Below are positions 36,151 through 43,761 of a stretch of 50,656 nt of DNA, one piece after another (the stretch's first letter is position 1; each line of letters opens with the position of its first letter). The position numbers and the translations under genes are program-made. The DNA is from Candidatus Poribacteria bacterium. Its GTDB lineage: Bacteria > Poribacteria > WGA-4E > WGA-3G. The DNA lies in contig JAAXGN010000113.1 in NCBI GenBank assembly GCA_012267415.1, forward strand, positions 1 to 50,656, in the 5' to 3' direction. Under the pieces are notes generated by a model. It was not told where the DNA came from and ran no database searches. It saw only the letters and a list, made by a program, of their open reading frames with translations.

Positions 36151-37422
36151 ATGAACTTTATACACGTCTGTTTCTCATTAAAAGGTCGCATCAACAGACC
36201 CGGATGGTGGCTGCTCAACCTACCAATATTTGCGATTTTCGCTATCTCTGTTTTCGTATACGATTTCCCTTCAACATTAACACCCATCTACATTCTACTT
36301 TTAGTACCCGCATGGGTACATATTGCAGTCAGTGCAAAACGTTGGCACGACAAAGGTAAATCTGGCTTGTTTGTACTCATACATACTTCTACCCTTATTT
36401 CATTGTTCGTAGTGTTAGGTACGCAATCAACGTCCGGTTGGGTGACCCTGATTTATCTCATTGCAGTCATTAACGGACTCTGGGCAGGTGTTGAGTTAGG
36501 TCTTCTGAAGGGTGACACAGGTGAAAACGAATATGGTGCAGATTCAGAGACATCTTCCGAACCCGTAATTGATCTGTATATCCGTCTATGTGGAATCAGC
36601 TCAATTATGTTTGTGTTTGGTATCTTCTTCTTTATTTTTAAGGAGTGTGCAGGTTTTCTATTTAGTGAGGATTTCAAACTATGGCAGTTTTTAACAAGTG
36701 AGGAATGGTACCCAACATCATTGGAAAACAAGAGATATGGCACTTTGGCATTGATACTTGGAACCTTTAGTGTAACAGCCTTAGCCATGTTGCTGGCGGT
36801 ACCTTTCGGTCTCGGTGCTGCGATATTTGTCTCAGAGTTCTGTAGTCCCAAGTTAAGGGAAACCTTCAAAATCGTAATTGAATTTCTGGCAGCAATTCCG
36901 TCAGTTGTCTGGGGATTCATCGGTTTAACATTGATGAATGAGTTGATCATCGCGGTCTTTAATGCCCCCATCGGTCTAACGATGTTAAATGGCGGGATCA
37001 TGTTAGCACTCATGAGTGTTCCGATTATTGTCTCTATTGCTGAAGATGCTTTGAAAGCTGTTCCCGATACCTATCGCGAAGCAGCGGAAGCACTCGGTGC
37101 AACTCGGTGGCAAGTTATCTATCGTGTCTTATTACCCGCTGCAAAAAACGGGTTATTGGCAGCCGTATTACTCGGTGCAGCACGATCTATCGGGGAAACG
37201 ATGGCAGTACTCATGGCTACGGGACATTCAGTTAACATACCCTCAGGACCGCTTTCGTGGATACGCACACTCACTGCAACAATTGCTGCAGAATTGGGTG
37301 AGGTGGCAAGAGGTGGAGAACACTACCAAGTGCTATTTCTCATAGGTATCTTACTTTTCTCCATTACATTTGTTGTGAACTTAATCGCCGATTTAGTCAT
37401 TAAAGGAATCCGTCAGAGTTAG
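36151..37422 (+). CDS. pstC: PstC phosphate permease with N-terminal DUF805 domain
   Basis: 423 residues. Residues 1-133 are a DUF805 membrane domain: FSLKGRINRPGWWLLNL, SAKRWHDKGKSGLFVL and the closing GDTGENEYGADS, with about four membrane helices. From about 143 on it is a full-length PstC with six helices, the EAA loop TYREAAEALGATRWQ and the RSIGETMAV motif. PstC and PstA form the inner-membrane phosphate channel. The gene starts 18 nt after pstS with AAAGGA upstream. The same frame is unbroken through the junction, so it is a true fusion. Confidence 0.93.
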   Translation: MNFIHVCFSLKGRINRPGWWLLNLPIFAIFAISVFVYDFPSTLTPIYILLLVPAWVHIAVSAKRWHDKGKSGLFVLIHTSTLISLFVVLGTQSTSGWVTLIYLIAVINGLWAGVELGLLKGDTGENEYGADSETSSEPVIDLYIRLCGISSIMFVFGIFFFIFKECAGFLFSEDFKLWQFLTSEEWYPTSLENKRYGTLALILGTFSVTALAMLLAVPFGLGAAIFVSEFCSPKLRETFKIVIEFLAAIPSVVWGFIGLTLMNELIIAVFNAPIGLTMLNGGIMLALMSVPIIVSIAEDALKAVPDTYREAAEALGATRWQVIYRVLLPAAKNGLLAAVLLGAARSIGETMAVLMATGHSVNIPSGPLSWIRTLTATIAAELGEVARGGEHYQVLFLIGILLFSITFVVNLIADLVIKGIRQS

Positions 37423-37438
37423 AATATTAAGGATTTTT

Positions 37439-38344
37439 ATGGAAAACAGACCAGAGTTGATGTTCACTGAAACCGATATTGGAAGACGTAACAGGTATAT
37501 AGAAAACGGCATCAGAGTTTTCTTCTTTATCATGACCTGTCTGATGATTGTTCCACTACTGCTCATCATCGGCTATCTCTTTTATAAAGCGATACCTGTG
37601 CTTTCTCTCGACTTTCTATTCAAGAATCCAGAGGATAATATGCGGGGTGGTGGTGTCTGGGCACCCTTCCTTGGAACAATCTATCTGGTCGTTGTATCTC
37701 TCATGGTTGCAGCACCGATAGGTGTTTTCGCTTCAGTGTATCTCAATGAGTATGCACGTGAGAATTGGTTCACACGGATAGTGAACTTAGCAGTTGTGAA
37801 CCTTGCAGGTGTTCCGAGTATTGTGCATGCGTTGTTCGGTGTTGGTGCTTTCGTATTGTTTTCCGGGTTAGGTGAGTCCATTTTGGCAGCTTCACTCACA
37901 TTGGCAATTATGACGTTACCCGTAATTATTGCGAGTACAACCGAAGCACTCAAAGCAGTGCCGATGGCTTTCCGTGAAGCATGCTGGAATATGGGAGCAA
38001 CACGATGGCAAACCATACGAAAAATCGTACTCCCGAATTCAATCAGTGGAATTTTAACAGGGGTGATCTTACAAGTGTCGCGTGCTGCAGGTGAAACAGC
38101 ACCCATAATGTTCACAGGAGCAGTTTTCTTTAAACCTATTGCAGAAGGAAACTTTTTAGCATATAATATAACGGACCAGTGTATGGCACTCTCCTTACAT
38201 CTCTATACGATTTCTACACAAGTACCAGATGTAGCAGAGGGTATTCCTTACGGCACAGCAATTGTCTTAGTAGCAAGTGTCTTACTTGTTAATGCAGCCT
38301 CAATTGCGCTTCGGGTATATCTTAGAACGCGTAAGAAATGGTAG
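37439..38344 (+). CDS. pstA: PstA phosphate permease
   Basis: 301 residues, six membrane helices. The EAA loop is MAFREACWNMGATRWQTIRK (pieces MAFREACWNMG and ATRWQTIRK), and the SRAAGETAPIMFTGAVFF motif is canonical. The periplasmic GGGVWAPFLGTIYL segment is conserved. It pairs with PstC as the second half of the translocation path. It starts 16 nt after pstC, with AAGGA before the ATG. Confidence 0.94.
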   Translation: MENRPELMFTETDIGRRNRYIENGIRVFFFIMTCLMIVPLLLIIGYLFYKAIPVLSLDFLFKNPEDNMRGGGVWAPFLGTIYLVVVSLMVAAPIGVFASVYLNEYARENWFTRIVNLAVVNLAGVPSIVHALFGVGAFVLFSGLGESILAASLTLAIMTLPVIIASTTEALKAVPMAFREACWNMGATRWQTIRKIVLPNSISGILTGVILQVSRAAGETAPIMFTGAVFFKPIAEGNFLAYNITDQCMALSLHLYTISTQVPDVAEGIPYGTAIVLVASVLLVNAASIALRVYLRTRKKW

Positions 38345-38432
38345 CTTAGAAACGGATTATATGAGGTGCTATTACTGGTGACCTCATGCCAATCTGAGGA
38401 ATCCCATCTCGCCGTTTAGGCGTTAAAATAGG

Positions 38433-39272
38433 ATGTTACCCATGTTGAATAATGAAAATGGAAGAAATTCTGACCTGAGGAGTAGATTAGATGATATAGT
38501 TGAGGGAAATGAAAATGGAGGATATTCTGACCTAAGAAGGAAATTAGACGATATCATTGAGGGCCCCGTCTTTACTGCAATAATTCAATTTCTAATTCTG
38601 GCATCGGCTGTTGCCTTTGTCCTTGAAACTGAACCTGCTTATGATAAGTATATATATTATTTCCATATATTGGATTGGACGTTTTTGATACTGTTTACTT
38701 TGGAGTACGTATTACGCATTTACACTGCTCCAGACAGGCCAGTATTTATATTCAGTTTTTTTGGAATTGTTGACCTACTTGCAATTTTACCGTCGCTCGT
38801 ATTAATACCTGGTTTAGGTAGTGTGCCTGGATTCAGGGTGCTTCGTGTTCTCAGGTTCTTACGAGTTTTTAGGATTTTCAAAGCGACCCGTTTTATTTTA
38901 GCTGTTGACAGAATGATAGAGGCTTTGGGCGAAGTCAAACGTGAAATATTTGCACTTGTTATCTTGTCCTCTATGTTAGTCTATTTAGCTGCGTGCGGTA
39001 TCTATTATTTTGAAAAAGGTCAACGAGCAGATGCTTTCGTTTCTATCCTAGATTCCATGTGGTGGGCAATTGTTACTTTAACAACAATCGGTTATGGAGA
39101 TGTATATCCTGTAACTGTTGGAGGAAAGATCTTTACCGCTTTGGTTGCCTTAGTCGGTGTGGGTTTGATAGCAATTCCATCAGGACTATTGGCATCCGTT
39201 CTGACACAGGCAAGGATTGAAGAGGAAATAACAGAAGAAAGGAGTGAAGATGATGAGAACCAGAACACCTAA
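38433..39272 (+). CDS. Six-helix voltage-gated potassium channel
   Basis: 279 residues (or from ATG 38442). The N-terminus has two tandem 19-residue copies, NENGRNSDLRSRLDDIVEG and NENGGYSDLRRKLDDIIEG. Four helices follow, with an arginine-rich S4 (FRVLRVLRFLRVFRIFK). The pore carries the potassium filter TTIGYGD and a last helix. No C-terminal RCK domain is present, only a short acidic tail. It resembles prokaryotic Kv channels. It lies between pstA and the pstB genes on the same strand, 88 nt after pstA. Confidence 0.93.
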   Translation: MLPMLNNENGRNSDLRSRLDDIVEGNENGGYSDLRRKLDDIIEGPVFTAIIQFLILASAVAFVLETEPAYDKYIYYFHILDWTFLILFTLEYVLRIYTAPDRPVFIFSFFGIVDLLAILPSLVLIPGLGSVPGFRVLRVLRFLRVFRIFKATRFILAVDRMIEALGEVKREIFALVILSSMLVYLAACGIYYFEKGQRADAFVSILDSMWWAIVTLTTIGYGDVYPVTVGGKIFTALVALVGVGLIAIPSGLLASVLTQARIEEEITEERSEDDENQNT

Positions 39273-39612
39273 AGCACTTAAGATTCTGTTACTTATCGTT
39301 ATATTTGCAGCAATTGTCTTCTTATGTTCTTTATGCCTCTACTTCTTTGAAAAAGATAACCAACCAAATGCATTCGATTCCATCGGTTCTGCAATGCAAT
39401 ATGTGCTAATAACGATGGCAACAATAGGGTATGAGGATGCGACTCCACTAACATCCGGTGGGAAAGCTGTCGTTTTCCTTACCAGTTCCATCGGTATTCT
39501 TGTTGCTATTGCATTTTGGATTTGGATGGCTTTTATAGTTTTTGGTAGAGTTATATCCGGTAAATATTTCAGAAAAAAACCGGGCGGACATTCACGAAAG
39601 TTGGAAATGTGA
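39250..39612 (+). CDS. Two-helix potassium-channel-like pore protein with altered filter
   Basis: 120 residues from ATG 39250, with AAGGAG five bases upstream (GTG 39244 is also possible). Two helices (about 10-30 and 76-100) flank a pore loop reading TMATIGYEDATP. The filter Gly-Tyr-Gly-Asp is replaced by Gly-Tyr-Glu-Asp. The start lies inside the end of the preceding channel gene (23-nt overlap), so translation is coupled. It could be a duplicated, degenerate pore that joins the channel tetramer; this is inferred. A basic tail (KYFRKKPGGHSRK) follows. Confidence 0.82.
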   Translation: MMRTRTPKALKILLLIVIFAAIVFLCSLCLYFFEKDNQPNAFDSIGSAMQYVLITMATIGYEDATPLTSGGKAVVFLTSSIGILVAIAFWIWMAFIVFGRVISGKYFRKKPGGHSRKLEM

Positions 39613-39619
39613 GGTTAAT

Positions 39620-40375
39620 TTGAGAAATAAAATAGAAATTAACGATCTGAAAGTGACCTACGGAGAAACACAGGCAATAAATGGCATCTCCTTTGATGTA
39701 GTGGAAAACGAAATCCTCGGTATAATAGGTCCAGCACAATCAGGTAAAACAACTTTGTTGAAAGTCATCAATAAAACATTGGAATTCACACAAGGAACAT
39801 CCGTTGAAGGTTCTGTGATGTTAGATGGTGTTGACATAAACGCAATTAGTGATGTTCACGGACTGAGAAGACGTATCGGTATGGTACTACCATTACCCGT
39901 CGGGTTACCACTTTCAATCTATGATAACGTGGCATTTGCACCTCGCGCTGCCGGACTACGGAACAAAGCAGAATTAGATGAAATCGTTGAACGATGTTTA
40001 CATCAAGCAGCACTTTGGGATGAAGTCAAAGACAGATTAGATTCACTCGGAACAAAATTATCTGGTGGTCAACAGCAGAGATTAACAATCGCAAGGGCAC
40101 TGTCTCACCAACCAGAAGTCTTGTGTCTGGATGAATTCTCTATCGCAGTAGACCCTGTCACAACAATGCGAATTGAGGAAGTGCTAAAGACTTTGAAAAA
40201 TGAGATGACTATTCTACTTGTAACAAATCTTGTGCAACAAGCAAAACGTTTAGCAAACCGCACAGCATTTATGCTTAACGGTGACCTGATAGAAATTGAC
40301 AATACGGATGTTATCTTCTCGGAGAATCCAACAGAGCAAGCAACCTATGACTATGTCAATGGGACCTTCGGATAG
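39620..40375 (+). CDS. PstB-like ATPase 1 (canonical signature, degenerate Q- and H-loops)
   Basis: 251 residues from TTG 39620; GAGG lies 5 bases before it, while longer readings overlap the channel gene. Walker A is GPAQSGKTT (37-45). The Q-loop Gln is replaced by Pro91 (GMVLPLP). The signature LSGGQ (147-151) is perfect. Walker B is LCLDEF (Phe instead of Pro). The D-loop is IAVDP. The H-loop His is Asn203 (VTNLVQQA). It is clearly PstB-derived (SIYDNVAFAP, ALWDEVKDRL). Motif losses suggest it cannot form two normal ATP sites as a homodimer. Confidence 0.88.
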   Translation: MRNKIEINDLKVTYGETQAINGISFDVVENEILGIIGPAQSGKTTLLKVINKTLEFTQGTSVEGSVMLDGVDINAISDVHGLRRRIGMVLPLPVGLPLSIYDNVAFAPRAAGLRNKAELDEIVERCLHQAALWDEVKDRLDSLGTKLSGGQQQRLTIARALSHQPEVLCLDEFSIAVDPVTTMRIEEVLKTLKNEMTILLVTNLVQQAKRLANRTAFMLNGDLIEIDNTDVIFSENPTEQATYDYVNGTFG

Positions 40376-40395
40376 AAAGAATGGGAGTATGACAC

Positions 40396-41169
40396 TTGGA
40401 CGCTACTAACTACAGCATTGAAACCGAGAATCTAAGTCTTTGGTATGGCAATTTTCAGGCACTTGTTGATGTAAGTGTGAAGATTCCTGACGGTAAAATA
40501 ACATCACTTATCGGTCCTTCAGGGTGTGGAAAGACAACACTCCTACGTTGTTTCAATCGTGTAAATGAACGATACGGAAATGTCACGACAAAAGGTGAAA
40601 TCAACATATTGGGTAAGAACATTTACGATCCAGATGTATCGTTATTGGAGTTAAGAAAAACTGTTGGGATGGTGTTTCAACGTCCAAATCCATTGCCGAT
40701 TTCTGTTTATGATAACATACTCTTTGGACTGCGGATCCATTCTCCGTTTCGTAGTCTGTCCCGTGCCGATTCTGACCAAATCGTTGAAGATGCTCTCACA
40801 TCTGTTTTTCTCTGGGATGACCTAAAGGATAAACTGAAGACCAAAGCCACCTCTCTCCAATTGGAGCAGCAACAGAAACTCTGTATCGCAAGGCTTTTGC
40901 CGCTCAAACCACAGATAATTCTTATGGACGAACCGTGTTCTGCATTGGATGCAAAAGGAACACTTGCTGTTGAGGAATTAATGGATGTGCTTTCAGGTTC
41001 TTATACGTTCTTAATCGTAACCCACAACATGGCACAAGCACGCAGAGTCAGCACTGAATGTATCTATATGTTCCTCGGTGAACTTATTGAACATAGAGAA
41101 ACCCAAGCACTATTTGATGAACCGGAACATCCGAAAACTGCAGATTATGTTCAGATGCGTTACGGATAG
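40396..41169 (+). CDS. PstB-like ATPase 2 (canonical nucleotide side, degenerate signature)
   Basis: 257 residues from TTG 40396. Walker A GPSGCGKTT (40-48), Q-loop Gln95 (GMVFQRP), Walker B MDEP (Asp178-Glu179), D-loop SALDA and H-loop His210 (VTHNMAQA) are all canonical for PstB. The signature, normally LSGGQ, is LQLEQ (154-158). It complements the first PstB-like protein, which keeps LSGGQ but has lost the Q- and H-loop residues. It starts 20 nt after that gene, and a degenerate permease gene follows 19 nt later. Confidence 0.92.
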   Translation: MDATNYSIETENLSLWYGNFQALVDVSVKIPDGKITSLIGPSGCGKTTLLRCFNRVNERYGNVTTKGEINILGKNIYDPDVSLLELRKTVGMVFQRPNPLPISVYDNILFGLRIHSPFRSLSRADSDQIVEDALTSVFLWDDLKDKLKTKATSLQLEQQQKLCIARLLPLKPQIILMDEPCSALDAKGTLAVEELMDVLSGSYTFLIVTHNMAQARRVSTECIYMFLGELIEHRETQALFDEPEHPKTADYVQMRYG

Positions 41170-41188
41170 TGTAGACACAATTTATATT

Positions 41189-41929
41189 ATGAATATGTCA
41201 AATCCAATTTTTCATAGTTTCATATTCATTATCTTACTTGTTACCCTATACCTGATGTTGGACAATAGACAAGATTCGACATTAGAAGAATTTGATCTGA
41301 CAACTAACGAAATATCAACTGATCCCATCTACAGTCTGCAAGATAAAATAAACAGTATGCTGCCCATTCTGATCGGATCAATTCTTATCGGTGTTGTCCT
41401 TGCAGTGCTACTGCAGGAATGGATACCAGGAGAAAGTTGGACATACCGAATATTTGACTTTATTATCGCGATTCTTGCAGGTATACCATCTGTCTTTTAC
41501 GGTCTGTTATGTGTTTACTATTTCGTATTTAAGAGTGGGCGCGTATCGTATCTAACACAATCATTAACTATCATCCTACTTACAATGCCTATCACGTTCC
41601 AATCTACCCAGAACGCAGTTAAATCTGTAGATGTATCAATTCGTGAAGCTGTATATGCATTAGGAGTCAAGAAGTCAAAAGTGATCACTGCACATGTAAT
41701 ACCACACGCGTATTCTGGAATCATGTCAGGAGTATATACAGCAGTCTCAAGAGCATTTCTTGTGGCAGGACTCATCTTAGTTACCTTTACATGGATACAG
41801 ACGATCCATTCACGTATCAGTTTCAGTATACCCAAAAACGCATCTATTTTCTTGATCGCTGCCCTATTATGCAGTCTGTGTTCAAGTCTATTAAAAAAAC
41901 AGTCAGTCAATACGGATTATGTGGCATAA
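41189..41929 (+). CDS. Third Pst-type permease, degenerate
   Basis: 246 residues from ATG 41189, with no strong ribosome site. A first helix (4-22) is followed by a short hydrophilic stretch and five more helices. The EAA loop VSIREAVYALGVKKSKVITA aligns with PstA FREACWNMGATRWQTIRK. The helix after it reads SRAFLVAGLI where PstA has SRAAGETAPI, so the GET motif is lost. It is shorter than PstA or PstC by 35-60 residues. Its place between two pstB genes suggests a regulatory or altered subunit; this is inferred. Confidence 0.82.
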   Translation: MNMSNPIFHSFIFIILLVTLYLMLDNRQDSTLEEFDLTTNEISTDPIYSLQDKINSMLPILIGSILIGVVLAVLLQEWIPGESWTYRIFDFIIAILAGIPSVFYGLLCVYYFVFKSGRVSYLTQSLTIILLTMPITFQSTQNAVKSVDVSIREAVYALGVKKSKVITAHVIPHAYSGIMSGVYTAVSRAFLVAGLILVTFTWIQTIHSRISFSIPKNASIFLIAALLCSLCSSLLKKQSVNTDYVA

Positions 41930-41946
41930 GAACAAGAGGTGTCAGT

Positions 41947-42717
41947 ATGCAAAGTCAAGAAGCACAACCAATTCTGAGTATTGAAAGACTGAATGTATGG
42001 TACGGAAAAAAACTGATACTTAAAGACCTAACTTTTGACATATATCCTAAGCAGGTAACTGCCTTTATAGGTCCATCAAAATGTGGGAAAACTGCATTCG
42101 TAAGATGTCTAAACCGATTGAATGACCTGCAGCACAATTTCAGGTATCAAGGGAACATACGCTTTAATGGAAACAACATCAATGATCCGAAAACAAAATC
42201 TACTGATATAGCTCAAAAAATAGGTATGGTTTTTCCAAAACCGATACCCCTGCAAAGATCAATATATGAGGACGTAGCCTACAGTGCCCGAATTCGTGGC
42301 ATAAAGCAACCCGAAAGACTTGGTCATATTGTAGAGAGAAGCTTATCAAACGCGCAGCTTTGGGATGAAGCTGCAGAAAATCTTGATGCTTCTCCCAAAA
42401 CACTGTCTATTAGTCAACAACAGAGGCTATGTATAGCAAGAGCATTGGCAGCAAATCCAGAAATCATTATCTTTGACGAACCTTGTGAACAACTTGATGC
42501 AGCAGAAACACCGAAACTTGAAGCAATCATACAGAACTTGAAAAATGATTATACGATTATTTTTGTCACTAACAAAAGACGGCAAGCAGCGAGAGTCTCG
42601 GATGTTGCTGGTTTCCTATATGACGGTGAACTCGTCGAATATGGACAGACGGAAGAGATCTTTACAAACCCCAAAGACGAAAGAACGGAAAACTACGTAA
42701 CCGGACGCTTAGGGTAA
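41947..42717 (+). CDS. PstB-like ATPase 3 (degenerate at signature, Q- and H-loops)
   Basis: 256 residues from ATG 41947, preceded by GAGGTG. Walker A is GPSKCGKTA (42-50, Ala for the final Thr/Ser). Pro97 replaces the Q-loop Gln (GMVFPKP). The signature is LSISQ (153-157). Walker B is IIFDEP with Asp177-Glu178. The D-loop is EQLDA. Asn209 replaces the H-loop His (VTNKRRQA). It probably binds ATP but turns it over poorly. PstB descent is clear from NRLNDL, SIYEDVAYSAR, QLWDEA and QQQRLCIARAL. It ends 162 bp before phoU. Confidence 0.88.
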   Translation: MQSQEAQPILSIERLNVWYGKKLILKDLTFDIYPKQVTAFIGPSKCGKTAFVRCLNRLNDLQHNFRYQGNIRFNGNNINDPKTKSTDIAQKIGMVFPKPIPLQRSIYEDVAYSARIRGIKQPERLGHIVERSLSNAQLWDEAAENLDASPKTLSISQQQRLCIARALAANPEIIIFDEPCEQLDAAETPKLEAIIQNLKNDYTIIFVTNKRRQAARVSDVAGFLYDGELVEYGQTEEIFTNPKDERTENYVTGRLG

Positions 42718-42720
42718 TTT

Positions 42721-42858
42721 TAGTAAAGTTAATAATTAATGAGACATTTCACCCCATACAACGATGATGAAGACCACCTATCGTAGGGGCGAGGAGACCT
42801 CGCCCGTTCTGGAGCTAGTCAATATTTTAACTGACATTAATTCTAAAGTTCACGATAA
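42721..42858. repeat. Copy B of the ~140-bp pst-flanking repeat
   Basis: Same orientation as copy A (34924-35067) and of similar length, with roughly 80-85% identity over the first 90 bp by eye. It ends about 20 bp before the phoU start. A shorter degenerate copy is at about 27000-27042. Confidence 0.8.
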
Positions 42859-42879
42859 ATTCTATTAGCGGAGAATGTC

Positions 42880-43536
42880 ATGCAGAACTACCTGGAATCT
42901 GAGCTGAAATCACTTCAGCATCAACTCCTAAAAATGGGTGGAATTGCAGAAAACATGCTGCGAGATGCTATACAATCAATACAAGAACAAGATGAAAATT
43001 TAGCACTGCGAGTCATCGCTATTGACGATACAGTCGATAAACTTGAAAACGAAATTGAAGAAAAATGCATCCAATTAATTGCAAGACACCAACCCGTCGC
43101 ATTCGAATTAAGATTCTTGACAATGACCCTAAAGATCAATAGAAACATTGAACGATTAGCAGATAAATGTGTTTCTATCGCAAGAAGAAGCTTGGAACTC
43201 ATGACATTTCCGCCAATACAAGGCACAATTGATCTACAACCGGTTACACAACTGATTCAGCAGATGGTGAATGACGCATTTGATGCACTCGTAAACCGAA
43301 ATGCTGACCTCGCAAAAGAACTCAGAGAACGTGACAATAAGGTAGATGAAATCTATGAAAAAATGATGCAAGACTTATGCTCTATTCTAATAGACCAACC
43401 TCAACTCATTCAGTCAGGTTTCGGTAATCTACTATTGTATAGACATTTGGAACGGATAGGAGATCTTGCAGTCAATATCGGAGAAGAGGTATATTATCTC
43501 GTCAAAGGTGAGGTCATCCGCCATTCAGATCTATAG
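42880..43536 (+). CDS. phoU: PhoU phosphate-signalling regulator
   Basis: 218 residues, two repeated three-helix bundles. The metal-binding acidic helices appear as LRFLTMTLKINRNIERLADKC (first repeat; pieces LRFLTMTLKI and NRNIERLADKC) and LLLYRHLERIGDLAVNIGEEVYYL (second; pieces LYRHLERIGDLAV and NIGEEVYYL). PhoU dampens Pst transport and PhoR kinase signalling when phosphate is plentiful. It closes the pst cluster, separated by the repeat. No PhoR/PhoB pair is in the window. Confidence 0.96.
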   Translation: MQNYLESELKSLQHQLLKMGGIAENMLRDAIQSIQEQDENLALRVIAIDDTVDKLENEIEEKCIQLIARHQPVAFELRFLTMTLKINRNIERLADKCVSIARRSLELMTFPPIQGTIDLQPVTQLIQQMVNDAFDALVNRNADLAKELRERDNKVDEIYEKMMQDLCSILIDQPQLIQSGFGNLLLYRHLERIGDLAVNIGEEVYYLVKGEVIRHSDL

Positions 43537-43552
43537 TAACACTTAAATCCGT

Positions 43553-43710
43553 TCGTAGTAGGGCAATTCATTGCCCGTCGTCCCAAGGTAGGTGCGACAT
43601 CCTTATCAATGCAGAATACCAAACGCGTATTCTGCCGGATTTGCCCTAAAAATTTTCATAATAGGTCTTCGCGTAGGTCCCGGTGCGATTGGGAAATCGC
43701 ACCTACCAAC
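43553..43710. repeat. Composite intergenic repeat block after phoU
   Basis: One half-copy of the GGGCAATTCATTGCCC family (43553-43579), then an 11-bp long-range inverted pair (43587-43597 with 43697-43707, GGTAGGTGCGA type). Inside is a 9-bp hairpin GCAGAATAC/GTATTCTGC (43611-43635). A local GGTGCGATT hairpin (43682-43703) overlaps the right arm. Several repeat families have accumulated between the convergent phoU and MscS genes. Confidence 0.8.
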
Positions 43711-43761
43711 TTCGGTATTATTGATAGTGTATAAATAATTCCATAATCCACCATAAACTTG

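Noticed and set aside
36453..37013. 186-residue antisense reading frame within pstC
   Set aside because: It lies opposite a clear PstC core and shows no domain; it is a shadow frame.
39542..39619. Longer N-terminus for the first PstB-like protein
   Set aside because: It would overlap the channel gene and lacks a ribosome site, whereas TTG 39620 has GAGG at the right distance and fits PstB length.
41189..41929. Third Pst permease as a simple pseudogene
   Set aside because: The frame is intact with all helices and the EAA loop preserved, and gene spacing stays tight, so it is more likely functional in an altered way.
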